A stretch of 64,000 nt of DNA from Micrococcales bacterium (GTDB lineage Bacteria > Actinomycetota > Actinomycetes > Actinomycetales > Dermatophilaceae). The position numbers and the translations under genes are program-made. Below, in pieces: positions 1-8,882 of this stretch (position 1 is the stretch's first letter; every line of letters begins with the position of its first letter). The stretch is from the NCBI GenBank assembly GCA_021287075.1, contig JAJTBD010000001.1, forward strand, positions 186,001 to 250,000, read 5' to 3'. The notes beneath the pieces were generated by a model that worked only from the letters and a program-made list of their open reading frames with translations, made no database searches and was not told where the DNA came from.

Positions 1-1073
1 ACGACGGCTCCTTCGAGGCCACCTCCCGCATCGTCGAGCCGGGCGCCCTCGACGACGAGCGCACCGTCGAGGTCGCGCTGCGGCCCCGGCGGCTGGCCGA
101 CTTCCCCGGCCAGCCCCGCGTGCGCGACCAGCTCGGTCTGGTGCTCGAGGCCGCCCGGCGGCGCGGCACCCCACCCGACCATGTGCTGCTGTCCGGGCCC
201 CCCGGCCTGGGCAAGACCACCCTGGCCATGATCGTGGCGGCCGAGCTCGAGCGCCCCATCCGGGTCACGAGCGGCCCCGCCATCCAGCATGCCGGCGACC
301 TCGCGGCCGTGCTCTCCTCACTGGTGGAGGGCGAGGTGCTCTTCCTCGACGAGATCCACCGCATGTCCCGCGCGGCCGAGGAGATGCTCTATCTGGCGAT
401 GGAGGACTTCCGGGTCGACGTCATCGTCGGCAAGGGCGCCGGGGCAACTGCGATCCCGCTCGACCTGCCGCCCTTCACCGTGGTCGGGGCGACGACCCGG
501 GCCGGGCTGCTGCCCGCCCCGCTGCGGGACCGCTTCGGCTTCACCGCCCACCTCGACTACTACGCCGCGGCCGACCTCGCCCAGATCCTCCAGCGCTCCG
601 CCGGGCTCCTCGGCATCGAGGCCGACCGCCCTGGGATCGAGGAGATCGCCGGCCGCTCCCGGGGGACGCCCCGCATCGCCAACCGCCTGCTGCGGCGGGT
701 GCGTGACTGGGCGCAGGTGCACGGTCACGAACACGTCGACCGTCCCTCGGCCCGGGCAGCTCTCGAGCTCTTCGACGTCGACGAGCGCGGTCTGGACCGA
801 CTCGACCGGGCCGTCCTGGAGGCACTGTGCCGCCGCTTCGCGGGCGGCCCGGTCGGCCTGTCCACCCTGGCGGTGACCGTCGGCGAGGAGGCCGACACGG
901 TCGAGACCGTCGCCGAGCCCTATCTCGTGCGCGAGGGCTTCATGATGCGCACCCCCCGCGGCCGTGCGGCCACCCTCCAGACCTGGGAGCACCTCGGCCT
1001 GACCCCGCCCGCCGGGGCCGCCACCCTCGAGACTCTGCCCTTCGAGAGCGACTCCGGCCGCTTCTCCGGCTGA
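1..1073 (+). CDS. ruvB: Holliday junction DNA helicase RuvB, 5' end outside window
   Basis: RuvB is the hexameric AAA+ motor that drives branch migration of Holliday junctions with RuvA. The reading frame is open from base 3 and lacks only the first few codons; the ATSRIVEPG and [12 protein letters not shown] stretches near its start are typical of RuvB N-termini. Walker A GPPGLGKT lies at about 195-218 and Walker B FLDEIH at about 343-360. A C-terminal winged-helix region ends in [15 protein letters not shown]. The stop is followed by 170 bases without a gene, holding one GTATGCCG-family motif near 1107. ruvC and ruvA are expected just upstream, outside the window. Confidence 0.97.
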   Translation, partial: DGSFEATSRIVEPGALDDERTVEVALRPRRLADFPGQPRVRDQLGLVLEAARRRGTPPDHVLLSGPPGLGKTTLAMIVAAELERPIRVTSGPAIQHAGDLAAVLSSLVEGEVLFLDEIHRMSRAAEEMLYLAMEDFRVDVIVGKGAGATAIPLDLPPFTVVGATTRAGLLPAPLRDRFGFTAHLDYYAAADLAQILQRSAGLLGIEADRPGIEEIAGRSRGTPRIANRLLRRVRDWAQVHGHEHVDRPSARAALELFDVDERGLDRLDRAVLEALCRRFAGGPVGLSTLAVTVGEEADTVETVAEPYLVREGFMMRTPRGRAATLQTWEHLGLTPPAGAATLETLPFESDSGRFSG

Positions 1074-1245
1074 CCAGTCCGCCGGCGCCCCCGCAGGCCA
1101 GCACCGCGGCATACCCGCCGTCGATCAGCGTGCCGGATTGGGTCGGGCCCGCTGCACGCCGTAAACTCACCCGTTGGTATCGCCTCGTGCCTGCCGTTCC
1201 CCTCGTGCCCGCACCTGGGCACCCCACCAGCGGAGGACTGACGCA

Positions 1246-1512
1246 ATGGAGCTCGCACAGCTCGCCATGCTCGCGGTCCCCTTCGTGCTGCTCCTCGGCC
1301 TGATGATGCTCTCGCGACGCCGCCAGCGTGAGATCGCCCAGGTCCAGAGCAGCCTGACGCCCGGCGACGAGGTCATGACGACCTCCGGTCTCCACGGGCG
1401 GGTGGCCAGCATCGACGGCGACGTGGTCGCCCTCGAGGTCGCCCCGGGCACCGTCCTCCGCTTCGACCGACGTGCCATCGCCACCCGTGGCGCGGCCGGA
1501 CCGACCCACTAA
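1246..1512 (+). CDS. yajC: Preprotein translocase subunit YajC
   Basis: YajC is the small membrane partner of SecDF in the Sec translocase. The 88-residue protein has one hydrophobic segment (about residues 6-24, AMLAVPFVLLLGLMML), then the basic RRRQRE stretch and a cytoplasmic domain with LTPGDEVMTTSGLHGRVASI, a hallmark of the family. The ATG at 1246 is chosen because GGAGG lies 9 bases upstream; an earlier in-frame GTG at 1174 would add a basic, non-conserved extension. It is the first gene of a yajC-secD-secF run. Confidence 0.93.
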   Translation: MELAQLAMLAVPFVLLLGLMMLSRRRQREIAQVQSSLTPGDEVMTTSGLHGRVASIDGDVVALEVAPGTVLRFDRRAIATRGAAGPTH

Positions 1513-1527
1513 GGCAGGCTCCCCGAC

Positions 1528-3345
1528 GTGTCCACCGGTACCAAGCGGACCGCGCAGCGCACCCTTGCGCTGCTCGCCGCGCTGATCCTCGGCCTGGCCG
1601 GCCTGCTCGTCGGCGCCAACATCTGGGGGACGGGGGAGAGCACGCCCAAGCTCGGCCTCGACCTCGAGGGCGGCACCCAGATGATCCTCGAGCCGGTGCT
1701 CGTCGGCACCGACACCGTCAGCGCCCAGCAGCTCAACCAGGCCCGCGACATCATCACCCAGCGCGTCGACGCCAACGGCGTGGCCGGCGCCGAGGTGACC
1801 ACCCAGGGCGGCCGCAACATCGTGGTCTCGATCCCCGATGTCCCCGACAAGGCCACCGAGGACGCGATCCGCAAGCCCTCGCAGCTGCGCTTCCGCCCGG
1901 TCCTGATCGCCCAGCCCGGCACCGTCACACCCGAGCCGACCGCGACGAGCGGCGCCACCTCCTCGCCGACCAGCGGCACGGCCTCGCCGACCACGTCGGC
2001 CAAGCCCTCCGCCACCTCGGTCTCCCCGACCACCGCCAAGGGCGCTGTGCCGCAGGCCCTCTCGCGGCCCGCGGCCACCACCGCCACCAGCGCGCCCGCC
2101 ACCTCCGGCGCCACGGTCACCGCCCCGCCGGCGACCCTGCCCGCCACGACCCCTACCGGCACCGCATCGCCCTCCGCGTCGTCGGGCACGCCCAAGGACG
2201 CCTATGACACCGCCTGGGTGACCGACGCGCTGGCCAAGGACTTCATGGCGCTCGACTGCGTCAAGCAGGGCGACACCGCCGACCTCGTCGACGACCCCAA
2301 GAAGCCGCTGATCACCTGTGACGCCGACGGCCAGGAGAAGTACATCCTCGGCCCGGTCGTGGTCGAGGGCGACAAGATCAAGGACGCCGCCGCCGGATAC
2401 AAGGTGCTGCCCAACGGCCAGCAGTCCAACGAGGTCGTCATCGACATCACCTTCAACGGCGATGGCACCAAGACCTATGGCGAGGTCTCCAAGAAGATGG
2501 TGGGTCTGCAGGACCCCAACAACCGCCTCGCGACCGTCCTGGACAAGAAGGTCCTGGTCGCCCCCTACTTCCAGTCGGCCATCACCAACGGCCAGGCGCA
2601 GATCTCCGGCAACTTCCAGTTCAACCAGGCCCGCGACCTGGCCAACCAGCTCAAGTTCGGCGCCCTCCCGCTGTCCTTCCAGCTCCAGACCCGCACCGAG
2701 ATCAGCCCCACGCTGGGCTCCGAGCAGCTGCGCTACGGCCTGATCGCCGGCCTGATCGGCCTCGCCCTCGTCGTCGGCTACTCGCTCCTTCAGTACCACG
2801 CCCTGGGCTTCGTCACCGTCGCCTCGCTCGTCATCGCGGGGCTGCTGACCTATCTGTCGCTGACCCTGCTGGGGTGGTCGCACAACCTGCGCCTGGACAT
2901 GGCCGGCGTCACCGGCATCATCGTCTCGATCGGTGTCACGGCCGACTCCTTCATCGTCTACTTCGAGCGCATCCGTGACGAGGTCCGCGAGGGGCGTCCG
3001 CTGGTGTCGGCGGTCGAGGCCGGCTGGGCCCGCGCCAAGCGCACGATCCTTGCCGCTGACGCGGTCAACTTCCTCGCCGCCGGCATCCTCTACTTCCTGG
3101 CGGCCAGCAATGTCCGCGGCTTCGCCTTCACGCTCGGCCTGACCACCCTGATCGACCTGATCATCGTCGTGATGTTCACCCACCCGATGGTGTCGCTCCT
3201 GGCGCGCACCAAGTTCTTCGGCAGCGGGCACCGGTGGTCCGGTCTGGACCCCGAGCGTCTCGGCGCCAAAATCCGCTACGCCGGCCGCGGCCGGGTGACC
3301 ATCGCCGACCGCCGCGCCGCGTCGGCAGAGGGGAGCGCGCTGTGA
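1528..3345 (+). CDS. secD: Protein translocase subunit SecD
   Basis: SecD, with SecF, uses the proton gradient to pull secretory proteins across the membrane after SecA. The protein has 605 residues: an N-terminal membrane anchor (about 11-32), the periplasmic P1 region with LGLDLEGGTQM, and five C-terminal membrane segments with DMAGVTGIIVSIGVTADSFI, where the conserved Asp of the proton path sits. GTG start 16 bases after the yajC stop. Odd feature: residues about 133-224 are a low-complexity Ala/Thr/Ser/Pro tract inserted in the periplasmic part. The stop overlaps the secF start (GTGA). Confidence 0.96.
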   Translation: MSTGTKRTAQRTLALLAALILGLAGLLVGANIWGTGESTPKLGLDLEGGTQMILEPVLVGTDTVSAQQLNQARDIITQRVDANGVAGAEVTTQGGRNIVVSIPDVPDKATEDAIRKPSQLRFRPVLIAQPGTVTPEPTATSGATSSPTSGTASPTTSAKPSATSVSPTTAKGAVPQALSRPAATTATSAPATSGATVTAPPATLPATTPTGTASPSASSGTPKDAYDTAWVTDALAKDFMALDCVKQGDTADLVDDPKKPLITCDADGQEKYILGPVVVEGDKIKDAAAGYKVLPNGQQSNEVVIDITFNGDGTKTYGEVSKKMVGLQDPNNRLATVLDKKVLVAPYFQSAITNGQAQISGNFQFNQARDLANQLKFGALPLSFQLQTRTEISPTLGSEQLRYGLIAGLIGLALVVGYSLLQYHALGFVTVASLVIAGLLTYLSLTLLGWSHNLRLDMAGVTGIIVSIGVTADSFIVYFERIRDEVREGRPLVSAVEAGWARAKRTILAADAVNFLAAGILYFLAASNVRGFAFTLGLTTLIDLIIVVMFTHPMVSLLARTKFFGSGHRWSGLDPERLGAKIRYAGRGRVTIADRRAASAEGSAL

Positions 3346-4493
3346 GCCGCCCCAGCTTCGCCACGATCGGCAACGACCTCTACACCGGCAAGCGCTCGAT
3401 CGACTTCGTCGGCAACCAGAAGCGCTGGTACGCCATCTCCGCCGTCATCATCGGCATCGCCCTGCTGGGCCTGTTCGCCCGCGGCCTCAACACCAGCCTC
3501 GAATTCCGTGGTGGCTCGGAGTTCCGGGTCGCCGCCACCAGCTCGGACGGGTTCGAGTCCACTGCCCGCGACGCAGTGCGGACCGTCGAGGCCAATGTGC
3601 CGGTCAATGTCACCAAGCTCGGCACCGGCACCGTCCGGGTCCAGACCGAGAAGCTCGACGACGCCAAGAGCGCCCAGGTCCGCTCGGCCCTCGCCAAGGC
3701 GTTCAACACCGGCACCGACAAGGTCAGCGCCAGCTTTGTCGGCCCGTCGTGGGGTGAGTCGGTCAGCAAGAAGGCACTCCAGGGCCTGGTCGCCTTCCTC
3801 GCGGCCGTGAGCCTGTTCATGGCGATCTACTTCCGCACCTGGAAGATGGCCGTCGCCGGCCTGGTCGCCCTGCTCCACGACCTCCTCGCCACCGTCGGCA
3901 TCTATGCCCTCGCCGGTTTCGAGGTCAGCCCGGCCACAGTGATCGGCTTCCTGACGATCCTCGGCTACTCGCTCTATGACACGGTCGTCGTCTTCGACAA
4001 GGTCCGCGAGAACACCTCCGAGGCCTTCGCGAACGGCCGGATGAGCTATGCACAGGCGGCCAACCTGGCCGTCAACCAGACCCTGGTCCGCTCGATCAAC
4101 ACCACGGTCGTGGGCCTGCTGCCCATCGCCGCCGTCCTCGTGATCGGCTTCCTGCTGCTCGGCCCGGGGACGCTGCTCGACCTCGCCTTGGCGCTGTTCG
4201 TCGGTATCGCCGTCGGTGCCTACTCCTCGATCTTCATCGCGACGCCGCTGCTGGTCTGGCTGCGCCGCAACGAGGACTCGGTCAAGCAGCTGGCCAAGCG
4301 GGCCGCGAAGTTCACCTCGGCGCGCACCCGCGAGGCTGTCCCCGAGGGCGAGGTGGCCGACGCCGCCGTGGCCGGTGCAGGGGGCGCGACCGCTGCGAGC
4401 GCGGTCGACGCCACGCCTGGCCGTCAGATCCACCCCTATGCCGCGCGAGGGCCGCGCAACCAGCCCCGCCGCAGCCCCAAGTCGCGTCGCTGA
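3342..4493 (+). CDS. secF: Protein translocase subunit SecF
   Basis: SecF is the second half of the SecDF proton-driven export motor. The 383-residue protein has an N-terminal anchor (about 25-45), an extracytoplasmic domain with FRGGSEFRV, and five C-terminal membrane segments including ATVIGFLTILGYSLYDTVVV and VRENTSEAF, both family signatures. The GTG at 3342 overlaps the secD stop by 4 bases, implying translational coupling; a longer in-frame reading from 3234 lies wholly within secD and is rejected. The tail after about residue 325 is a basic, Ala-rich cytoplasmic extension. Confidence 0.96.
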   Translation: MSRPSFATIGNDLYTGKRSIDFVGNQKRWYAISAVIIGIALLGLFARGLNTSLEFRGGSEFRVAATSSDGFESTARDAVRTVEANVPVNVTKLGTGTVRVQTEKLDDAKSAQVRSALAKAFNTGTDKVSASFVGPSWGESVSKKALQGLVAFLAAVSLFMAIYFRTWKMAVAGLVALLHDLLATVGIYALAGFEVSPATVIGFLTILGYSLYDTVVVFDKVRENTSEAFANGRMSYAQAANLAVNQTLVRSINTTVVGLLPIAAVLVIGFLLLGPGTLLDLALALFVGIAVGAYSSIFIATPLLVWLRRNEDSVKQLAKRAAKFTSARTREAVPEGEVADAAVAGAGGATAASAVDATPGRQIHPYAARGPRNQPRRSPKSRR

Positions 4494-4521
4494 CCCCGCC
4501 GTCTCGATCGAGGAGTATGCC

Positions 4522-5082
4522 GTGAGCAACGAGAGCGCGCCCCGCGCCGACGCGCAGGGCCAGGACATCGAGCAGCTCGTGGCCAGCCGGCTGCGCGATG
4601 TGCCCGACTTCCCCGAGCCCGGTGTGGTCTTCAAGGACGTCACCCCCCTGCTGGCCGACGGCGCGGCATTCGCTGCGGTCAACCGTCACCTGGCCGACCG
4701 CCACCGCGGCAAGGTCGACCTGGTGGCGGGCATCGAGGCCCGCGGCTTCATTTTCGGCGCTGCGCTGGCCCACGAGCTGGGCGTCGGCTTCGTCCCCGTG
4801 CGCAAGGCCGGCAAGCTGCCCGGCGCGACGCGCGGCGTCTCCTACGACCTCGAGTACGGCAGTGCCCGCATCGAGATCCACGAGGACGCCTTCGTCGGCG
4901 GCGAGCGGGTCCTGGTGATGGACGACGTGCTCGCGACCGGCGGCACGGCCAGGGCCACCTGCCAGCTGCTGGAGGAGGCCGGGGCCGAGATCGTCGCGAT
5001 CGAGACCGTCATCGAGCTCAGCTTCCTCGGCGGGCGCAGCAAGCTCGGCGGCTACCAGGTCGACACGCTCTACACCGTCTGA
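4522..5082 (+). CDS. apt: Adenine phosphoribosyltransferase
   Basis: Makes AMP from adenine and PRPP (purine salvage) in the cytoplasm. The 186-residue protein shows DFPEPGVVFKDVTPLL near its N-terminus, the GIEARGF loop, and the PRPP-binding motif VLVMDDVLATGGTA at about residues 130-143. The GTG at 4522 gives the usual family length; the frame is open further upstream but only as an overlap with secF. It lies between secF and rel, the order also known from M. tuberculosis. Confidence 0.95.
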   Translation: MSNESAPRADAQGQDIEQLVASRLRDVPDFPEPGVVFKDVTPLLADGAAFAAVNRHLADRHRGKVDLVAGIEARGFIFGAALAHELGVGFVPVRKAGKLPGATRGVSYDLEYGSARIEIHEDAFVGGERVLVMDDVLATGGTARATCQLLEEAGAEIVAIETVIELSFLGGRSKLGGYQVDTLYTV

Positions 5083-5137
5083 CACGGAGGCGGCCGCCCA
5101 CGGAGTGGGCCGTCGCGGCATACCGGCCGGCGGCGTC

Positions 5138-5143
5138 TAGAAT
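5138..5143 (+). promoter_or_regulatory. -10 box TAGAAT, leaderless promoter of rel
   Basis: TAGAAT ends 6 bases before the ATG at 5150, so transcription would begin at or next to the start codon. The geometry matches more than a dozen other genes here. Confidence 0.6.
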
Positions 5144-5149
5144 CCGTGC

Positions 5150-7456
5150 ATGAGTCAGGAGCGAGCTCCCCAGCAGCGCGCGACCCCCGGCGCCCGCGGG
5201 CGGGCCCGGGCGCGCCTCGCCCTGTTCAGCGGCGCGAAGTCCCAGCGCGCCACCCCCGTGGTCCTCGAGCCGCTGCTCCAGAGCGTGCGGGCCACCCACC
5301 CCAAGGCCGACACGGGGATCATCGAGCGGGCCTATGCCGTCGCGGAGGAGGCCCACCGCGGCCAGCTGCGCAAGAGCGGCGACGCCTACATCACCCATCC
5401 GCTGGCGGTGGCCACGATCCTCGCCGAGCTCGGCATGACGCCCGCGACGCTGGCCGCCGCGCTCCTGCACGACACCGTCGAGGACACCGACTACTCGCTC
5501 GACACCCTCGAGGCCGACTTCGGCCGTGAGGTCGCGATGCTCGTCGACGGCGTCACCAAGCTCGACAAGGTTCAGTACGGCGACGCCGCGCAGGCCGAGA
5601 CCGTGCGCAAGATGGTCGTGGCCATGGCCAAGGACATCCGCGTCCTGGTCATCAAGCTCGCCGACCGCCTCCACAACGCCCGCACCTGGCGCTATGTCTC
5701 GCGTGAGTCCGCGCAGCGCAAGGCCAAGGAGACCCTCGAGATCTATGCCCCGCTGGCCCACCGGCTCGGCATGAACACCATCAAGTGGGAGCTGGAGGAC
5801 CTCTCCTTCGCCACCCTCTATCCCAAGGTCTATGACGAGATCGTCCGGCTGGTCGCCGAGCGGGCCCCCGCCCGCGAGGAGTTCCTCTCCCGGGTGCGCG
5901 AGCAGATCTCGGCAGACCTCAAGCAGGCCAAGATCCACGGCACGGTGACCGGCCGGCCCAAGCACTACTACTCCGTCTACCAGAAGATGATCGTCGGCGG
6001 CCGCGACTTCGAGGAGATCTACGACCTCGTCGCGGTGCGCGTCCTGGTCGAGTCGGTCCGCGACTGCTATGCCGTCCTCGGCGCCCTGCACGCCCGGTGG
6101 AACCCGGTGCCCGGGCGCTTCAAGGACTACATCGCGATGCCGAAGTTCAACATGTACCAGTCGCTGCACACGACGGTCATCGGGCCAGAGGGCAAGCCTG
6201 TCGAGGTGCAGATCCGCACCTACACGATGCACCGCCGCGCTGAGTACGGCGTCGCTGCCCACTGGAAATACAAGGAGGACGCTCTCGCCAAGGGCGGTCC
6301 CAGCACCCCTGCGAGAGAAGGGGATTCGGGCGTCGTCAACGAGATGGCGTGGCTGCGCCAGCTCCTCGACTGGCAGAAGGAGACCGCCGACCCGGGGGAG
6401 TTCCTCGACTCGCTCCGCTTCGAGATCAACGCGCGCGAGGTCTATGTCTTCACGCCCAAGGGCGAGGTCATCGCGCTGCCGGCGGGCTCGACCCCGGTCG
6501 ACTTTGCGTATGCCGTGCACACCGAGGTCGGCCACCGCTGCATCGGCGCGCGCGTCAACGGCCGTCTCGTGCCGCTGGAGTCCGTCCTGGAGAACGGCGA
6601 CGTGATCGAGGTGCTGACGTCCAAGGCCGTCGACGCCGGGCCGTCGCGTGACTGGCTGTCCTTCGTGAAGTCGCCGCGGGCCCGCAACAAGATCCGCCAG
6701 TGGTTCTCCAAGGAGCGCCGCGAGGAGATGATCGAGAGCGGTCGCGAGGACATCGCCAAGGTCATGCGCAAGCAGAACCTCCCGATGCAGCGCCTGATGA
6801 CCGCCGAGTCCCTCACGGCCCTGGCCGTCGACCTGCGCTACACCGACATCGAGGCCCTGTATGCCGCGGTGGGCGAGGGGCACGTCTCGGCCCAGTCCGT
6901 CGTCTCCCGACTGCTCGCGAGCATCGGGGGAGAGGCGGCCAGCGACGACATCGCCGAGACCACCGTCCCCACCCGCCCGCTGCGCCGGCGGCCCGGCGAC
7001 CCGGGCGTCATCGTCAAGGGCATGCCCGACGTGTGGGTCAAGCTCGCGCGCTGCTGCACCCCCGTCCCCGGAGACGGGATCATGGGCTTCGTCACGCGCG
7101 GCAAGGGCGTCTCGGTCCACCGCGAGGACTGCACCAACGCCGACGACCTGCGCGCCCAGTCCGACCGGATGATCGACGTGGAGTGGGCGCCCTCGGCCGG
7201 CACGCTCTTCCTCGTCCAGCTCCAGCTGGAGGCGCTCGACCGGGCCCGCCTGCTCTCCGACGTCACCCGCGTGCTGTCGGACAACGGCGTCAACATCCTC
7301 TCGGCCACCGTGCACACCGCCCGCGACCGGGTCGCCACGCTGAAGTTCACCTTCGAGATGGGCGACCCGAGCCACCTCGAGCACGTCATCCGGGCTGTCC
7401 GGCGCATCGACGGCGTCTTCGACGTCTATCGCATCACCGGCGGCAAGCGCAGCTGA
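5150..7456 (+). CDS. rel: Bifunctional (p)ppGpp synthetase/hydrolase, RelA/SpoT family
   Basis: Makes and degrades the stringent-response alarmone (p)ppGpp. Domains in the 768-residue protein: HD hydrolase (H83, H107-D108 in LLHDTVED), synthetase (from about 268, [12 protein letters not shown], then [17 protein letters not shown]), TGS (from about 429, [19 protein letters not shown]), a CC-type zinc-finger region with [10 protein letters not shown], and a C-terminal ACT domain (about 690-768). Both catalytic halves look intact, as expected for the single long Rel of actinomycetes. A leaderless -10 box precedes the ATG. In related genomes a peptidyl-prolyl isomerase often lies nearby; here the accessory cluster 7579-11941 follows. 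Confidence 0.97.
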   Translation: MSQERAPQQRATPGARGRARARLALFSGAKSQRATPVVLEPLLQSVRATHPKADTGIIERAYAVAEEAHRGQLRKSGDAYITHPLAVATILAELGMTPATLAAALLHDTVEDTDYSLDTLEADFGREVAMLVDGVTKLDKVQYGDAAQAETVRKMVVAMAKDIRVLVIKLADRLHNARTWRYVSRESAQRKAKETLEIYAPLAHRLGMNTIKWELEDLSFATLYPKVYDEIVRLVAERAPAREEFLSRVREQISADLKQAKIHGTVTGRPKHYYSVYQKMIVGGRDFEEIYDLVAVRVLVESVRDCYAVLGALHARWNPVPGRFKDYIAMPKFNMYQSLHTTVIGPEGKPVEVQIRTYTMHRRAEYGVAAHWKYKEDALAKGGPSTPAREGDSGVVNEMAWLRQLLDWQKETADPGEFLDSLRFEINAREVYVFTPKGEVIALPAGSTPVDFAYAVHTEVGHRCIGARVNGRLVPLESVLENGDVIEVLTSKAVDAGPSRDWLSFVKSPRARNKIRQWFSKERREEMIESGREDIAKVMRKQNLPMQRLMTAESLTALAVDLRYTDIEALYAAVGEGHVSAQSVVSRLLASIGGEAASDDIAETTVPTRPLRRRPGDPGVIVKGMPDVWVKLARCCTPVPGDGIMGFVTRGKGVSVHREDCTNADDLRAQSDRMIDVEWAPSAGTLFLVQLQLEALDRARLLSDVTRVLSDNGVNILSATVHTARDRVATLKFTFEMGDPSHLEHVIRAVRRIDGVFDVYRITGGKRS

Positions 7457-7578
7457 GCCAACTGTCGGGCATTAAGTCTTCACTTTCGCCTCGCTCGAGT
7501 CGCGCGATCGTGCTCTCCGACTTAAGTTGCACCTATCTGGCCGCCACAGGGGGGGGCCAATGATCTAGGAGGGACTCA

Positions 7579-8034
7579 ATGAAGAGACTCCTCGCAACCG
7601 TGTCTTTGGCGCTGGGCGTCCTGGGCATGGCCGCTACCCCGGCTTTCGCCGGTGTTGATGACTGCCCGAGCGGTTCGGTCTGTCGATGGCAGTACGGCAA
7701 CTACGACGGCAAGCAGGCGACATCACAGATCGACAACCCGGACTACGGCTGTTGGTCAGTCACCTGTGGGAACCAGAGCCGTTGGGATGACGGGTCCACC
7801 GGGCTGAACAACGCTGTCAGCTCAGTCTCCAACCACGGCACACGTTGCAACATTAAGTTCGCTGATGGCACGAACTACACCGGAGCGGACGTGTTCTTTG
7901 GGAGAGCGGGGACGAACTACCAGTGGCGCGACCCGTACCTGTCGAACGGTGGAGGTTACGAGACCACAGTCGGTGGGGCCCTTCGGGTCAACAGCTTCGA
8001 CAACCTCACGACTAGCCACAACTTCTGTCCGTGA
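7579..8034 (+). CDS. Secreted cysteine-rich protein, peptidase-inhibitor I36 / crystallin-like
   Basis: The 151-residue product has a clear signal peptide (basic MKRLL, hydrophobic core, cleavage after TPAFA at about residue 24). The mature part has six cysteines and the pattern DCPSGSVCRWQYGNYDG ... LNNAVSSVSN, resembling the peptidase inhibitor I36 / beta-gamma-crystallin group of small actinomycete proteins; that assignment is by eye. A strong AGGAGGG lies about 6 bases before the ATG. Codon use is noticeably less GC-rich than in rel, hinting at recent acquisition. Its stop overlaps the next gene (GTGA), so it heads a five-gene operon with a lipoprotein and an ABC exporter. The exact function is unknown. 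Confidence 0.72.
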   Translation: MKRLLATVSLALGVLGMAATPAFAGVDDCPSGSVCRWQYGNYDGKQATSQIDNPDYGCWSVTCGNQSRWDDGSTGLNNAVSSVSNHGTRCNIKFADGTNYTGADVFFGRAGTNYQWRDPYLSNGGGYETTVGGALRVNSFDNLTTSHNFCP

Positions 8035-8882
8035 CCCGTTTGACAACAGCACTGAGTGCAGCTGTGGTGGCGAGCACGCTCGCCACCACAGGCTGCTCTA
8101 ATGCCGCCGGCACCAGCCCCGAACCCACCACGAGCCCAAACGCGTCACGCGACGTCAGTGCCACAGCCACGGTTGATCACCGAGCGGGACAGATCAGACT
8201 GCCCATGGACGCCATTGCGCCGACGGAGCGGCAGCTGTGGACCATGGACTACGCAATGGACATGCTCACCCACGACTGCATGGCCGAGGCCGGGCAGGAC
8301 TACCCCCTGGTCGACTACCGGCAGCAGATCGAGAGACCAGATAGGCGGTACGGCGTCTGGCGGCTTGAGGACGCCCAGGCGTTTGGGTACGCACTTCCCC
8401 CGGATGACCCGACGCGCAAGCGGCTCAAGGAGCTCAACGCCGGTGGCGGCACTCCGGAGTGGGACGCGGCATTCAAGACCTGTATCGAGTCCCCGGAGCG
8501 AGCCAAGTACTCGCTGCGCGCCGGCAAGGCGCCGCGGGCGGGGATTGACAGCTATCAGACGGCGCTGGCCTCGCCTGAGGGCAAGGCGATCTGGGCGGCC
8601 TGGAGCACGTGCATGAAGGAGGCAGGCTTCCAGTCACCGCGCGAGGGCGAGTGGATCGATCCAGCGTGGGCGGACGCGGACACCGAGACCGAGATCCGCA
8701 CCGCGGTTGCCGACGTCAAGTGCAAGGACCAGCACGACACGGTCCAGAAGTTCGCGGATCTGGAGGCCTCCTACCAACAGCCTGTGATCGACTCGGATGC
8801 AGCAGGATTCGCGGCCTACCGCCAGGAGATAGGTCGTGTAGTCGGGCTCTGTGAAGGGGTGATCAGTGAGCACGGCGGATAG
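8031..8882 (+). CDS. Lipoprotein of unknown function
   Basis: The 283-residue product has a lipoprotein signal peptide ending in LATTGC, with C22 as the likely lipidated residue, then a Thr/Pro-rich linker. The mature domain contains several cysteines, including HDCM, FKTCIES, WSTCMKE, VKCKDQ and VGLCEG, so paired disulphides outside the cell are likely. I do not recognise the family. The start overlaps the preceding stop by 4 bases, and the end overlaps the adaptor gene by 17 bases. Its place beside a membrane-fusion-type adaptor suggests it works at the cell surface with the transporter. Confidence 0.75.
   Translation: MTRLTTALSAAVVASTLATTGCSNAAGTSPEPTTSPNASRDVSATATVDHRAGQIRLPMDAIAPTERQLWTMDYAMDMLTHDCMAEAGQDYPLVDYRQQIERPDRRYGVWRLEDAQAFGYALPPDDPTRKRLKELNAGGGTPEWDAAFKTCIESPERAKYSLRAGKAPRAGIDSYQTALASPEGKAIWAAWSTCMKEAGFQSPREGEWIDPAWADADTETEIRTAVADVKCKDQHDTVQKFADLEASYQQPVIDSDAAGFAAYRQEIGRVVGLCEGVISEHGG

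Noticed and set aside
940-3231. Minus-strand open frame of 763 codons opposite yajC and secD
   Set aside because: Long antisense frames are normal at this GC content. The product is low-complexity Gly/Arg/Asp-rich and the sense strand encodes clear SecD and YajC.
5018-7384. Minus-strand open frame of 788 codons opposite rel
   Set aside because: Shadow of rel; composition is Val/Gly/Arg-rich with no recognisable domain, and rel itself is complete.
7470-7525. TTAAGTC / GACTTAA inverted pair upstream of the secreted-protein gene
   Set aside because: Seven bases separated by about 40 is within chance in this AT-richer gap, and no promoter or operator pattern supports it.
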